From contig NZ_AVHW01000101.1 in NCBI RefSeq assembly GCF_000449425.2, positions 1 through 47,847 on the forward strand: a stretch of DNA of 47,847 nucleotides, in the 5' to 3' direction. The position numbers and the translations under genes are program-made. This DNA comes from Clostridioides difficile CD160 (GTDB lineage Bacteria > Bacillota > Clostridia > Peptostreptococcales > Peptostreptococcaceae). Positions 15,158 through 25,339 of this stretch are shown piece by piece. A model generated the notes under the pieces. It did not search any database. It had not been told where the DNA came from and was given only the letters and a program-made list of their open reading frames with translations. Positions within the stretch are counted from its first letter, which is position 1. Every line of letters starts with the position of its first letter.

Positions 15158-18100
15158 TTAAGCTTTTATTTTTATGTTATCTTTAGGAAGTAACTTTTCT
15201 AAGTTATTTATAAATTCATCACATATACAAGTCAATACTCCTGTCATTTTATATGCTTTACGCTTACCATTTATATTTTCATCCATAGGATATAGGTATA
15301 TACTATCATTGCCTGGATGCTGTTTAGCTATTTCTACAATATTATTAGTTGTATCTGTATCAGACATACTATCTATTTTCAAATACAATTTTTTACCACT
15401 TTGTGGTTTAATATCTTGTATATTTTTAGTTCTTCCTGAATTATAGTTTCTAGTTGCAAAATCAGTGCTATCGTTTATATCTTTTATCTCTCTAGCTATA
15501 AGTTTTGCATTTTCGCCTTCTTTTATACTTAATGTTCCTTTTACATAGATTATATTGTCTTCATTTAAAATGACATTGTATTTTTGTAATAATTGAGGAA
15601 AAACTACTATTTCTATAGCTCCATACAAATCTTCTAATTCAATAAACGCCATAATTTCATTTCTCTTTGTAGTTTTTATAGTTTTATTCACAATCATTCC
15701 GCCCATTATGGCATCTGTTTCATTCATTTGTATATATGCTTCTTCATCCTCTTTTAATGAATTTAATTTTCCATTATCTATAGATGTTTTTTCTTGCAAC
15801 TCTTTTTCAAATTGTGATAAAGGATGTCCACTTACATACATTCCCAGTACTTCTTTTTCAAGATTAAGTCTCTCTCTTTCTTCATATTCTTGTCTTTTAG
15901 GTAAACTATATATTTGTTGAAAATCATTATCTTCTTCACTATCTCCAAAAGCATCAAATAGAGAAATTTGACCTTGAACATTTTTCTTTCTATCCATAGA
16001 TACACTTTCTAATAAACTTTCATAACCAGCCATTAAACTAGCTCTATTTTCACTTATATTATCAAAAGCTCCACATTTTATTAAGCTTTCTATTACTCTC
16101 TTATTTGTATCTTTTTGGTCTAACCTCTTAACTAAATCTACTAAATCTACAAATAATCCATTCGATTCTCTTTCGTCAATTATATTGTTTATTATGTTTA
16201 CACCAACATTTTTTACAGCAGCTAGACCAAATCTTATATTATTACCTTCAACTGAAAACTTTGAAAAACTTTTATTTATATCTGGAGGCAATACATCTAT
16301 TTCTAATGCTTTACATTCTCTTATATACTCAACTACCTTGTCAGTATTTCCCATGACACTCGTTATCAACGCCGCCATAAATTCAACTGGATAATATGTT
16401 TTTAGATAAGCTGTCTCATATGCTAAAACTCCATATGCCGCCGCATGTGATTTATTAAATGCATAACGAGCAAAGTCTATCATATCATCAAATATTTTAT
16501 TAGCTATTTCCTCTTCTACACCATTTCTAATGCAACCTGCGATTTCTATATTGCCATCTTCATCAAATTTACCATGGATAAAATATTGTCTTTCTTCTTC
16601 CATTACATCCATCTTTTTCTTACTCATGGCTCTTCTAACCAAGTCACTTCGACCGTAACTATAACCACCCAAATCTCTAACAACCTGCATAACTTGTTCT
16701 TGATATACCAAACAACCATATGTTACTTCCATTATAGGCTTTAATTTTTCATGTAGGTAGGTTACATCTTTTGGATTGCTTTTGTTTTTTATATATGCAG
16801 GTATAGAATCCATTGGGCCTGGTCTAAACAGAGATATTCCCGCTACAATATCTTCAAAGTTGTCTGGTCTTAGTTGCTTTATAAAGCTTCTCATACCAGC
16901 ACTCTCCAATTGGAATACTCCTAATGTGTTTCCAGATGATAACATCTCATATACCTTTGGGTCATCATAATCCATCTTTGAAAAGTCTATTTTTTCTGTA
17001 TAGTTTTTTATAACTCTATTTTTTTCTATTAAATCAAGAGTGTCTCTTATAACTGTAAGTGTTCTTAATCCAAGAAAGTCCATCTTTAAAAGACCCAGTT
17101 CTTCAAGTGTCGTCATAGTAAATTGTGTTGTTATTGCATCTTGATGTTTATATAGAGGCACATACTCATCTACAGGATTTTTTGATATAACTACTCCTGC
17201 TGCATGAGTAGAAGCATGTCTTAACATTCCTTCTATCTGTTTAGATATATTTATTATCTCTTTTGTTTCAGGGTCTTGGTCATACAACTCTTTAAGGTTA
17301 GGATTTGTATCTAGAGCTTTATCTATTGTCATTCCCAAAGCAAAAGGAATTTCTTTAGCTATCTTGTCAACTTTATTGTATCCTATATCTAACACTCTTC
17401 CTACGTCTCTTATTGCTGCTTTTGCACCCATTGTCCCAAAAGTTATTATTTGTGCAACATGGTCATCACCATATTTTCTCTTTACATAATCTATAACTTC
17501 TTCTCTTCTCTCATAACAAAAATCTATATCTATATCTGGCATAGATATACGTTCTGGATTTAAAAAACGTTCAAATAAGAGAGAATATTTTATTGGGTCT
17601 ATATCAGTTATCTTAAGTGTATATGCTACTATTGAACCAGCTGCACTACCTCTACCTGGACCTACTATAATATTATTTTCTTTAGAAAAGTTTATGAAAT
17701 CCCATACAATTAAGAAGTACTCCATATAGCCCATTTTTTCAATTACATCTAATTCATAATTTAATCTCTCCAGTATCTCATCACTGGGATTGTCATATCT
17801 CTCTTTTAATCCATTAAAACATAACTCCCTTAAATAAGTTTCTGGTGTATATCCTTCTGGAACATCATACTTCGGAAGATGTATAGTATTAAAATCAAAC
17901 TCTACATTACACATGTCAGCTATTTTCGTAGTATTATCAATAGCTTCTAATGCATATGGAAATAATTCTTCCATTTCTTCTCTTGATTTCAAATAGAACT
18001 CTTCACTACCAAATCTCATTCTATTTGGGTCATTTAATGTTTTTCCCATTTGAATACACATAAGGACATCATGTATTTTTGAATCTTCTTTATTTACATA

Positions 18101-18727
18101 GTGGACATCATTAGTCGCAACTAGTGGAATACCAGTCTCTTTTGATAATTTCACTAATCCAGAATTTACTTCTTTCTGTTCGGGTAAATTATGGTCTTGA
18201 ATCTCCAAAAAGAAATTTTCTTCTCCAAATATATCCCTGTAATCAATAGCAAATTGTTTTGCCTTTTCATAATTTCTATTCATTAAGGCACGTGCTACAT
18301 CTCCTGCAAGGCATGCAGAAAGTGCTATAATTCCCTCATTGTGTCTTTTAAGTTCTTCCATATCAACTCTAGGCTTATAATAAAAGCCTTCTACATATGA
18401 AGTCGAAACTATTTTTATTAAATTTTTATAGCCTTCCATATTCTTAGCTAATAGAACTAAATGTCCTTGATATTTATCATAGTTTGGGTCTTTATCTCTA
18501 AGTCCACGTGCAGCCGTATAGACCTCACATCCTATAATTGGCTTTATTCCTTCTTCTATAGCTGTTTTGTAGAAATCTATAACACCAAACATACAACCAT
18601 GGTCAGTGATAGCTATTGAGCTCATGTTTAACTCCTTAGCTCTTTTTATAAGTTTTTTCACCCTCGAAAATCCATCGAGTAAACTATACTCAGTATGTAC
18701 ATGAAGATGAGCAAAATCTTTGTCCAT
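15158..18727 (-). CDS. dnaE: DNA polymerase III alpha subunit, DnaE type
   Basis: 1189 aa. It opens with a PHP domain (HLHVHTEYSLLDG). The polymerase palm carries GPGRGSAAGSIVAY and the catalytic PDIDIDF aspartates near residue 400, followed by a helix-hairpin-helix region and a C-terminal OB fold (about 990-1090). In Firmicutes DnaE extends RNA primers before PolC takes over on the lagging strand. The start has AGGAGG eight bases upstream. It follows whiA by 153 bp. Confidence 0.96.
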   Translation of the reverse strand: MDKDFAHLHVHTEYSLLDGFSRVKKLIKRAKELNMSSIAITDHGCMFGVIDFYKTAIEEGIKPIIGCEVYTAARGLRDKDPNYDKYQGHLVLLAKNMEGYKNLIKIVSTSYVEGFYYKPRVDMEELKRHNEGIIALSACLAGDVARALMNRNYEKAKQFAIDYRDIFGEENFFLEIQDHNLPEQKEVNSGLVKLSKETGIPLVATNDVHYVNKEDSKIHDVLMCIQMGKTLNDPNRMRFGSEEFYLKSREEMEELFPYALEAIDNTTKIADMCNVEFDFNTIHLPKYDVPEGYTPETYLRELCFNGLKERYDNPSDEILERLNYELDVIEKMGYMEYFLIVWDFINFSKENNIIVGPGRGSAAGSIVAYTLKITDIDPIKYSLLFERFLNPERISMPDIDIDFCYERREEVIDYVKRKYGDDHVAQIITFGTMGAKAAIRDVGRVLDIGYNKVDKIAKEIPFALGMTIDKALDTNPNLKELYDQDPETKEIINISKQIEGMLRHASTHAAGVVISKNPVDEYVPLYKHQDAITTQFTMTTLEELGLLKMDFLGLRTLTVIRDTLDLIEKNRVIKNYTEKIDFSKMDYDDPKVYEMLSSGNTLGVFQLESAGMRSFIKQLRPDNFEDIVAGISLFRPGPMDSIPAYIKNKSNPKDVTYLHEKLKPIMEVTYGCLVYQEQVMQVVRDLGGYSYGRSDLVRRAMSKKKMDVMEEERQYFIHGKFDEDGNIEIAGCIRNGVEEEIANKIFDDMIDFARYAFNKSHAAAYGVLAYETAYLKTYYPVEFMAALITSVMGNTDKVVEYIRECKALEIDVLPPDINKSFSKFSVEGNNIRFGLAAVKNVGVNIINNIIDERESNGLFVDLVDLVKRLDQKDTNKRVIESLIKCGAFDNISENRASLMAGYESLLESVSMDRKKNVQGQISLFDAFGDSEEDNDFQQIYSLPKRQEYEERERLNLEKEVLGMYVSGHPLSQFEKELQEKTSIDNGKLNSLKEDEEAYIQMNETDAIMGGMIVNKTIKTTKRNEIMAFIELEDLYGAIEIVVFPQLLQKYNVILNEDNIIYVKGTLSIKEGENAKLIAREIKDINDSTDFATRNYNSGRTKNIQDIKPQSGKKLYLKIDSMSDTDTTNNIVEIAKQHPGNDSIYLYPMDENINGKRKAYKMTGVLTCICDEFINNLEKLLPKDNIKIKA

Positions 18728-18880
18728 TAAATCACCTCCTGTTTTATAAATTTAATTTTACCACAAATATATGTCTTAAAACAAAAACAGAGACTTTTAT
18801 CTCAAAATAGGAATTAACTTCAACATATCCCATTATATGTTAGAAATTAATGCTTATTCTGAGATTGTCCCCTCAATTTA

Positions 18881-19831
18881 TTATAATGATTTTTTTCTCA
18901 AATCTGTCGCAATTTCCTCTATTTTTCTAAGCCTGTGATTGACACCAGATTTTCCTATCGGTGGCTCTAACATCTCTCCAAGTTCTTTGAGAGTCATATC
19001 TTCATACTCAATTCTAATATTAGCTATTTCTTGTAAATTTTCTGGTAAGCTGCTAATTCCTATAGTTTCTTGTATGAACTTAATATTTTCTACTTGTCTT
19101 ACTGCTGCATTTACTGTTTTAGAAAGGTTAGCTGTCTCACAATTTACTATCCTGTTTACATTATTTCTCATTTCTTTTACTATTTTAGTATTTTGGAGAC
19201 TTAAAAGAGCGTGGTGTCCTCCTATAATACTCAACAAATCTGATATTTGTTCACTCTCTTTAATATAAACAACATGATTATTTTTTCTAGCCACAATTTT
19301 ACTATTAAAACCTAAAGAGTTTATAAGCTCTTTTAAGGAATCTGCAAACTCCTCGTTGTTAGTCACAAATTCCATATGATAGTTCTTTTCTGGGTCACTT
19401 ATAGAACCTCCACCAAGAAAAGCACCTCTTATGAAAGCTCTTTTACATCCTTCGTGTTTAATTAAGCTATCTGGAATTTTGTTTATAGTAAAAAATCCTT
19501 CTTTATCTTCAAGTATACCTAATTTTTTTAATAACTTTTCTGAACCCATTTCACTTGTTACCATCAATACATAACTGTTATTTCTCTTTAACATTTGATT
19601 CTTATTTACAGAGATTGTAGTATTAATATTAAAATTCTTTTTTAATAACTTGAATACTTTACGGGCTATTGAATTTAATTCTGTTGTTATCTTTAGATTT
19701 AGTTTTTTATATCCAACAATTTGTATACTTCCCCCTGATTTGACTAGAGCTGACAATTCAGCTATATTACAACATTCATTTCCAGATACAATTCTCGCTA
19801 GTTCATTTTTGGTTTCAGTTGAAAAAGACAT
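18881..19831 (-). CDS. whiA: Sporulation/cell-division regulator WhiA
   Basis: About 316 aa. The start is taken at the ATG giving [14 protein letters not shown], the usual family start; the GTG three codons earlier contributes to the ribosome site. The N-terminal two thirds are the degenerate LAGLIDADG-homing-endonuclease fold ([20 protein letters not shown]), and the C-terminus is a helix-turn-helix ([26 protein letters not shown]). It is a DNA-binding protein linked to division and chromosome segregation in Firmicutes. It is the last gene of the murB-whiA cluster and lies next to nudix, yvcK and rapZ, as in many Gram-positives. Confidence 0.95.
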   Translation of the reverse strand: MSFSTETKNELARIVSGNECCNIAELSALVKSGGSIQIVGYKKLNLKITTELNSIARKVFKLLKKNFNINTTISVNKNQMLKRNNSYVLMVTSEMGSEKLLKKLGILEDKEGFFTINKIPDSLIKHEGCKRAFIRGAFLGGGSISDPEKNYHMEFVTNNEEFADSLKELINSLGFNSKIVARKNNHVVYIKESEQISDLLSIIGGHHALLSLQNTKIVKEMRNNVNRIVNCETANLSKTVNAAVRQVENIKFIQETIGISSLPENLQEIANIRIEYEDMTLKELGEMLEPPIGKSGVNHRLRKIEEIATDLRKKSL

Positions 19832-19847
19832 CTCTATCACCCATTAA

Positions 19848-20273
19848 CTAATTTTTCTTTAACCTTTTTTTTATTTCTTGTAAGGCAACCTTTATTATCT
19901 CCTTTTCATCATCATATCTAGCTAGATCTACAACTCTATCTAGATGGATAAATTTAGCATCAATAAAGCCTTCCTCTTTTTGTGGAATAGTATCCATATT
20001 CTTTGCTTGCATCAAATACCAAAAAACTGTTTTATGAACTGCTCTATTTTCATCCCAGTTTTCTTTGAATGTATAATGTATTTCACCTAAATATTTCAAT
20101 ATATCTGCCTTTACTCCAGTTTCTTCACTTACTTCACGTAATGCTGCCTCTTGGTTATTTTCCCCTTCTTCTACTTTTCCTTTGGGTAGCACCCAATCTC
20201 CATTGAACTTCCTTAGTAAAAGAATTGTATTGCCAAACAGGACTACACCACCAGCACTAACCTCTTCTCTCAT
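19848..20273 (-). CDS. NUDIX hydrolase
   Basis: A 141-aa single-domain protein. The Nudix box is complete: GKVEEGENNQEAALREVSEETGV (within about residues 32-54), carrying the catalytic glutamates. The short form with SAGGVVLF at the N-terminus resembles diadenosine-polyphosphate or oxidised-nucleotide hydrolases. The substrate cannot be told. It lies 16 bp from whiA and 68 bp from yvcK in the same orientation. Confidence 0.9.
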   Translation of the reverse strand: MREEVSAGGVVLFGNTILLLRKFNGDWVLPKGKVEEGENNQEAALREVSEETGVKADILKYLGEIHYTFKENWDENRAVHKTVFWYLMQAKNMDTIPQKEEGFIDAKFIHLDRVVDLARYDDEKEIIKVALQEIKKRLKKN

Positions 20274-20341
20274 CGATGTTCACTCCTTAAAACTAACATA
20301 ATGATAAGGATTTCTACACAATTTTTTAAAATCCTTTTTTA

Positions 20342-21448
20342 CTAACTTTTGTTGTAATTATGATTTAGGGCTAACTCAATAACTATGTTAGATATATACT
20401 TTGCATCATGTCTTATATAATTATTTTTTATTTCAATTAAATTCTTTTCTACGGTTTTTATACCTATCTCTTTTAATTTATCTTTTTGTTTTTTATCAAG
20501 CAAAACTTGTTCTGCTCCATCCTGTCTATAAAGGTCAAGCATTTCCTCTGGCAATATTTCATTGTTTGTTATTACATAATCTATTAAACTCTCATCAGTA
20601 TGCTTCACTATAGCATTAACATGTTCTAATACGTTGTAACCATCTGTCTCACCTGGCTGGGTCATTATATTTGATATATATACTTTTGGAGCTACAGACG
20701 ATTTAATGGCATCTACAATCCCATCTACAAGTAGATTTGGTATGATACTTGTATATAGGCTTCCAGGACCCATAATTATAATATCAGCATCATAAATAGA
20801 AGCAATAACATCCTTTAATGGTTTGACATCTTTTGGATTTAAAAAAATTTTGTCAATAGAGCTTTTTTGACTTTTCGATTCTTCTGGTATGCTAGATTCT
20901 CCATTTATTATGTTGCCATTCTCCAATTTTGCAACTAAGTTTACATCTTCTAAGGTTACTGGCAAAACTCTTCCTGTTATAGCAAAAATCTCACTTAATT
21001 TATACACAGCCTTTTCAAAGTTGCCATACAATCCATTCATAGCAGCCAAAAATAAATTTCCAAAACTCTGACCTTTCAAAAGTCCTTCTGTAAATCTATA
21101 TTGCATGACTTCATTCATTGTTGGTTCTATATTTGCAAGTGCTAATAGACAGTTTCTTATATCTCCTGGTGGTAGCATCCCTAGGTCTTCTCTCAATACA
21201 CCTGAACCTCCACCATCATCAGCAACAGTAACAATTGCAGTGATATTCTGTGTGGAATGTTTAAGACCTCTTAAAAATACTGACTGACCAGTACCTCCAC
21301 CTATCACTACTACATTTGGGTCTCTATTTTCAACAATAGACCTTTGAAATAATTTTACTTTTTCATTTTTTGCTTTTTTATATATAAATAACGATACAAT
21401 TAATGCAATCCAACCTAAAATTCCTACAATAATAAGTAATTTAGCCAT
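20342..21448 (-). CDS. yvcK: Gluconeogenesis factor YvcK/CofD-like
   Basis: About 368 aa. It starts at the ATG at 21448, five bases after GGAGG. An N-terminal membrane helix (LLIIVGILGWIALIVSLFIY) precedes the CofD-like domain (VVVIGGGTGQSVFLRGLK near residue 50, then ADDGGGSGVLREDLGMLPPGDIRNCL). In Bacillus it binds UDP-sugars and influences cell-wall synthesis during growth on gluconeogenic carbon. The membrane helix is an addition compared with the soluble Bacillus protein. It overlaps the rapZ stop region tightly (12 bp gap). Confidence 0.92.
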   Translation of the reverse strand: MAKLLIIVGILGWIALIVSLFIYKKAKNEKVKLFQRSIVENRDPNVVVIGGGTGQSVFLRGLKHSTQNITAIVTVADDGGGSGVLREDLGMLPPGDIRNCLLALANIEPTMNEVMQYRFTEGLLKGQSFGNLFLAAMNGLYGNFEKAVYKLSEIFAITGRVLPVTLEDVNLVAKLENGNIINGESSIPEESKSQKSSIDKIFLNPKDVKPLKDVIASIYDADIIIMGPGSLYTSIIPNLLVDGIVDAIKSSVAPKVYISNIMTQPGETDGYNVLEHVNAIVKHTDESLIDYVITNNEILPEEMLDLYRQDGAEQVLLDKKQKDKLKEIGIKTVEKNLIEIKNNYIRHDAKYISNIVIELALNHNYNKS

Positions 21449-21459
21449 GTTTGCCTCCA

Positions 21460-22317
21460 CTATCGTAACATAGAGTCTCTATGTTTCTTTACAACCCTAT
21501 ATCCTTTATTAGATAAATCCTCCGCTATAAGATTTGTTATAGTAACTGACCTATGTCTTCCACCTGTACATCCAACACCAATTACTAAATGTTGTTTTCC
21601 TTCCTCTATATATTGAGGCACTAAAAAATGAATCATATCTAAAAGTTTTATATAAAATTCTTCACTGATTTTAGAATTCATAACATAGTCTCTAACTTCT
21701 TTATCATCACCAGTTTTAGATCTCAATTCTTCAACATAATATGGATTTGGAAGAAATCTTACATCGAATACTAAATCTGCATCAGCAAGTATACCATGTT
21801 TAAACCCAAAAGATACTACAGATATAGTTAAATTTGGATTATCTTCACCAGAAGAATATATTTTCTTTATTTCTTCTTTAAGATCTTTTGGCTTCATATT
21901 AGTTGTATCAATTATACATGTAGATAATTCCTTTAAAGGCTCCATTATTTTTCTTTCCATTTTTATACCTTCTGGAATCTGCATATCTTTTGCCAACGGA
22001 TGATTTCTTCTTGTCATTTTATATCTCTTTAACAGTACATCATCATCACAATCCAAATATACCATCTCATATTCATAATTTTCTTTTTCCAAGTAGTTTA
22101 AGCTTTCATGAAGAGCTTCAAAAAATTTTCTTCCTCTTATATCTATCCCTAGAGCAACTTTATCAATACTTGAATTTGGTTGATAACATAATTCTGCAAA
22201 TTTAGTTATTAAAGCAGGAGGTAGATTATCTACACAATAAAATCCCATATCCTCTAAAGCTCTCATTGTCTCACTTTTTCCAGATCCTGAAAGACCTGTA
22301 ACTATAACAAATTTCAT
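21460..22317 (-). CDS. rapZ: RNase adapter/nucleotide-binding protein RapZ (YvcJ)
   Basis: 285 aa. Walker A is GLSGSGKSE at the N-terminus and Walker B-like residues are in MVYLDCDD. The C-terminal domain has GCTGGRHRSVTI. This family hydrolyses ATP/GTP; in enterobacteria it targets GlmZ sRNA to RNase E and senses glucosamine-6-phosphate, while in Bacillus YvcJ affects competence. The rapZ-yvcK-whiA order is conserved in Firmicutes. Confidence 0.93.
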   Translation of the reverse strand: MKFVIVTGLSGSGKSETMRALEDMGFYCVDNLPPALITKFAELCYQPNSSIDKVALGIDIRGRKFFEALHESLNYLEKENYEYEMVYLDCDDDVLLKRYKMTRRNHPLAKDMQIPEGIKMERKIMEPLKELSTCIIDTTNMKPKDLKEEIKKIYSSGEDNPNLTISVVSFGFKHGILADADLVFDVRFLPNPYYVEELRSKTGDDKEVRDYVMNSKISEEFYIKLLDMIHFLVPQYIEEGKQHLVIGVGCTGGRHRSVTITNLIAEDLSNKGYRVVKKHRDSMLR

Positions 22318-22344
22318 TGCTAACTCCTCCCTTTTATCTTACGT

Positions 22345-23061
22345 TTATTCTATTATAATGTTTTCTACTAATGATACATCTAGATTAGAATTAAATACAG
22401 TCTTTATCGCTAGTTCAAAGTCACCAACTCGTTCTGGACAATGTGCGTCTGAACCTATCACAAATTTATTTTTTAACTCTTTTATCTTGTTTAATTGATT
22501 AACATTCAAAAAAGAATGACTACTATTTATTTCAAGTCTAGTATCTGTTTTTTTTGCTCTCTTTGCTACTTCTTCTATATACACATCGCCTTTATCTCCA
22601 GGATGAGTAATTATAAAAATATCATTATTACTCATCGCATTTATTACAGCTTTTGTATTATATTCTTTTGCTTTTTCAGTTTTGAATATATAATTATTAC
22701 AATGATTTAATAGACTTTTGAATGAGGTTGGAGTAGATCCAAAATGATAACCAGCCATAATATAGTCAAATTCTTTGATAAATTTATCATCCATATCTAT
22801 ATTCCCTTTGTCATCTAATATGTTACACTCCATACCTAAGAGTATATTTATATCACTATATTTATCATTTAAATAATTTACTTCTTCTCTCATTTTAAGA
22901 ATATCTTTTTTCTTTACACCATATGCAATATGTTTATAACTATGGTCTGATATTCCTATTGTTTTTATTCCCTTAGAAATGGCCACCTTTACATTGTCTT
23001 CAATAGTCCCTTTTCCATGACTATATAATGTATGTGTATGATAATCAGCCAGTATTTTCAT
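22345..23061 (-). CDS. PHP-domain metal-dependent phosphatase
   Basis: 238 aa, a complete PHP domain: DYHTHTLYSHGKGT at the N-terminus, GISDHSYKH, GMECNILDDKGNID, FIITHPGDKG and GSDAHCPERVG supply the metal ligands. It resembles the YcdX family of trinuclear-metal phosphatases. The substrate is unknown. It lies between murB (3-bp gap) and rapZ in the same operon. Confidence 0.9.
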   Translation of the reverse strand: MKILADYHTHTLYSHGKGTIEDNVKVAISKGIKTIGISDHSYKHIAYGVKKKDILKMREEVNYLNDKYSDINILLGMECNILDDKGNIDMDDKFIKEFDYIMAGYHFGSTPTSFKSLLNHCNNYIFKTEKAKEYNTKAVINAMSNNDIFIITHPGDKGDVYIEEVAKRAKKTDTRLEINSSHSFLNVNQLNKIKELKNKFVIGSDAHCPERVGDFELAIKTVFNSNLDVSLVENIIIE

Positions 23062-23064
23062 CTG

Positions 23065-23979
23065 TTAATCCTCTCCAAGTATTTTGACTTCTTCTTCCAA
23101 CATAACCCCAAACTTGGCATATACAGCACTTTTTATAACATATATTAAATCTAAGATATCTTTAGCATTTGCTTCTCCTTGATTAACTACAAATCCACAA
23201 TGCTTCTCAGACACTTGTGCTCCTCTTAAAGTAAGACCTCTTAATCCAGTTTCCTCTATTAATTTACCTGCAAAATATCCTGTTGGTCTTTTAAATGTAC
23301 TTCCTGCACTAGCAAAATTTAATGGTTGTTTAGTTATTCTTCTTGTTGCCAAATCGTCCATTAAACTTTTTATTTCATCATAATTTCCTTTTTGTAATTC
23401 TAATTCTGCTGATAAGGCTATATAGCCATTTTTTGATATTATACTTCCTCTATACCCAAATTCCATCTGTTCATTTGATAGTTCAAATATATTTCCTTCC
23501 ATATCCATTAATCTTACTGATTTTACTATATCTTTCATTTCGCCACCATATGCCCCAGCATTCATGGCTAATGCTCCTCCCAATGTTCCAGGTATCCCTG
23601 ATGCAAATTCAAATCCTTTTAATTCTTGTTTTTGAAGAGCTTTACCTAAAACTGATAACAAAACTCCTGACTGAGCAATCATTCTAGTATCATTTATTTC
23701 ATAAGAATTGAAATTATCGGCTAATTCTATTACAATACCTCTTATTCCACCATCTTTAATTAAAATATTTGAGCCATTTCCAATTATTAAATATGGAATG
23801 GATTCCTTTTTTACCAACTGAAGTACATTTTTTAATTGTTCTTCTGTTCTAGGTCTAACCAATATATCTGCTGGTCCTCCTACTCTAAATGAAATATGCT
23901 TTTTCATAGGTTCATCAACTTTTATATCATCTTTACTTAATATATTTAATAAATTTTCGTATATATCTTGATTATTCAT
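23065..23979 (-). CDS. murB: UDP-N-acetylenolpyruvoylglucosamine reductase
   Basis: About 304 aa. The start is the ATG at 23979 with GGGAGG seven bases upstream; the 13-codon extension has no ribosome site. The FAD-binding PCMH domain is seen in IGNGSNILIKDGGIRG and FASGIPGTLGGALAMNAGAYGGEM. The type IIb-like C-terminus contains ASAGSTFKRP, with the catalytic serine, and a final glutamate in MLEEEV. It makes UDP-MurNAc for peptidoglycan using NADPH. It is the first gene of the cluster ending at whiA. Confidence 0.95.
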   Translation of the reverse strand: MNNQDIYENLLNILSKDDIKVDEPMKKHISFRVGGPADILVRPRTEEQLKNVLQLVKKESIPYLIIGNGSNILIKDGGIRGIVIELADNFNSYEINDTRMIAQSGVLLSVLGKALQKQELKGFEFASGIPGTLGGALAMNAGAYGGEMKDIVKSVRLMDMEGNIFELSNEQMEFGYRGSIISKNGYIALSAELELQKGNYDEIKSLMDDLATRRITKQPLNFASAGSTFKRPTGYFAGKLIEETGLRGLTLRGAQVSEKHCGFVVNQGEANAKDILDLIYVIKSAVYAKFGVMLEEEVKILGED

Positions 23980-24049
23980 TGTATTTCCTCCCAAATTATA
24001 CTGAACTTTAGCTGTCATTCTTATTTAAATTACATTAATATATAGTATT

Positions 24050-24131
24050 AACTATATTCAATAATATATGATTTTGCTTATCATATGGATTTTATATTTT
24101 AAGTTTCTTAATTACAAACTATATTCAATAA
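24050..24131. repeat. Direct repeat upstream of murB
   Basis: AACTATATTCAATAA occurs at 24050-24064 and again at 24117-24131, 67 bp apart, in the spacer before murB. On the minus strand each contains TTGAAT, a possible -35. It may mark two promoters or a binding site pair. Confidence 0.5.
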
Positions 24132-24188
24132 ATATATAATAAATTAAAAAAAAAAAAATAACAACATATAAAAGAATATAAATAATTT

Positions 24189-24224
24189 AAAAAAAGCATC
24201 AATATCACTGATATCAATGCTTTA
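24189..24224 (-). terminator. Terminator of the formate/nitrite channel gene
   Basis: AAAGCATTGATATC/GATATTGATGCTTT stem with a 3-base loop followed by a T run on the minus strand, about 28 bases after the gene. Confidence 0.88.
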
Positions 24225-24251
24225 AAAGGCAATTTAATTCGTATTATTTAT

Positions 24252-25022
24252 CTAACTATTTTTAACATAGCAAAGATAATAAATTCCTCCAACTATTATG
24301 GAACCTCCAACAATATTTCCAAGTGTTACAAATACCAAATTAGTTATGAATTGGACTATAGTTATATTTGCTCCTAATGCCATTCCCATTGGTATAAAAA
24401 ACATGTTTGCAACGCTATGTTGGAATCCACATAACACAAATAGCATTATTACTGTCCAGCATGAAGTTAACTTTGATACTACATCTTGAGATGCTGTAGC
24501 CATCCATACAGCTAAAACTACTAGAATATTGCAAAGTATTGCTTTTAAAAACATTGAAACTATAGTTGAATTAACTTTAGCTTCTGCTACAGCTATAGCT
24601 TTTGTAGCTGCATCCCCTGTCAATGTAGAAGAATAAAATACAAGTGCGACTAATAAAATTGAACCTACTAAATTTGCAAAATAAACCAGTCCCCAGTTTC
24701 TTAACATTTTTCCTAATGTTATTTTTTTGTCCATAAGTGGAATAAGCATTAAAGTATTTCCAGTGAATAACTCTGCTCCTGCTACCACTACAAGCATAAG
24801 ACCTACTGGAAAGACCATAGCACTTAAAAAACTAGCTACTCCTGGGTCTATTTTACCGAAAGTCTGACTAACTATAATACTCCCCAATGCCCCTAAACCT
24901 ATAAATGCTCCTCCAAATAAACCTAATAAAATTGCATTTTGTGTTGAAATATTCGCTTTTTTAATGCCAGCACTTATAGTTGCTTGTGCTGTTTCCCCAG
25001 GTGTCAAGAATCCTTTACTCAT
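24252..25022 (-). CDS. Formate/nitrite transporter family channel
   Basis: About 256 aa with six membrane helices. The start chosen is MSKGFLTPGETAQATISAG, with GGGGGAAGGA just upstream; a 22-codon extension lacks a ribosome site. Family hallmarks are GGAFIGLGA, AELFTGNTLM and the CGFQHSVANMFFIPMG pore histidine segment. It moves formate, nitrite or hydrosulfide anions. The bifurcating hydrogenase lies 2 kb away on the other strand; whether formate is the substrate is inference. Confidence 0.9.
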   Translation of the reverse strand: MSKGFLTPGETAQATISAGIKKANISTQNAILLGLFGGAFIGLGALGSIIVSQTFGKIDPGVASFLSAMVFPVGLMLVVVAGAELFTGNTLMLIPLMDKKITLGKMLRNWGLVYFANLVGSILLVALVFYSSTLTGDAATKAIAVAEAKVNSTIVSMFLKAILCNILVVLAVWMATASQDVVSKLTSCWTVIMLFVLCGFQHSVANMFFIPMGMALGANITIVQFITNLVFVTLGNIVGGSIIVGGIYYLCYVKNS

Positions 25023-25339
25023 AAATCCTTCCCCCTTAAAAATTATACTTTTCCTTGTCTTTTTATGGCAATAATTATATAATAACAATATGATATATAA
25101 TAAATTTTATTAACATAAAAAATATACTATATGCTTATATATACTTGTCTCATATAATTATACTATTTATTATATACCAACTTTGTTAATTTCGAAATAA
25201 TTTATATCGAATTTGAAAAATTTACCTCTCGATTATTTATTTTACTTTTTTATTGTTGAGGTATTATATATAATAGATATATGTTTGTGTTATTATATAT
25301 AATTACTTATTTTAATAAATATTTGAAGGAGGAAATTTT
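25023..25339. other. Divergent regulatory region, channel gene and cls
   Basis: About 317 bp with no coding potential. Two copies of ATTATATATAAT (25263-25274 and 25292-25303) lie 29 bp apart before cls and could hold its -10 elements. GAAGGAGG just before 25340 is the cls ribosome site. On the minus strand TATATAAT near 25175 and TATAAT near 25160 may serve the channel gene. No convincing -35 was found. Confidence 0.45.

Noticed and set aside
15158..18727. Four plus-strand frames of 64-90 codons inside dnaE
   Set aside because: They are shadows of the strongly conserved dnaE frame and lack ribosome sites.
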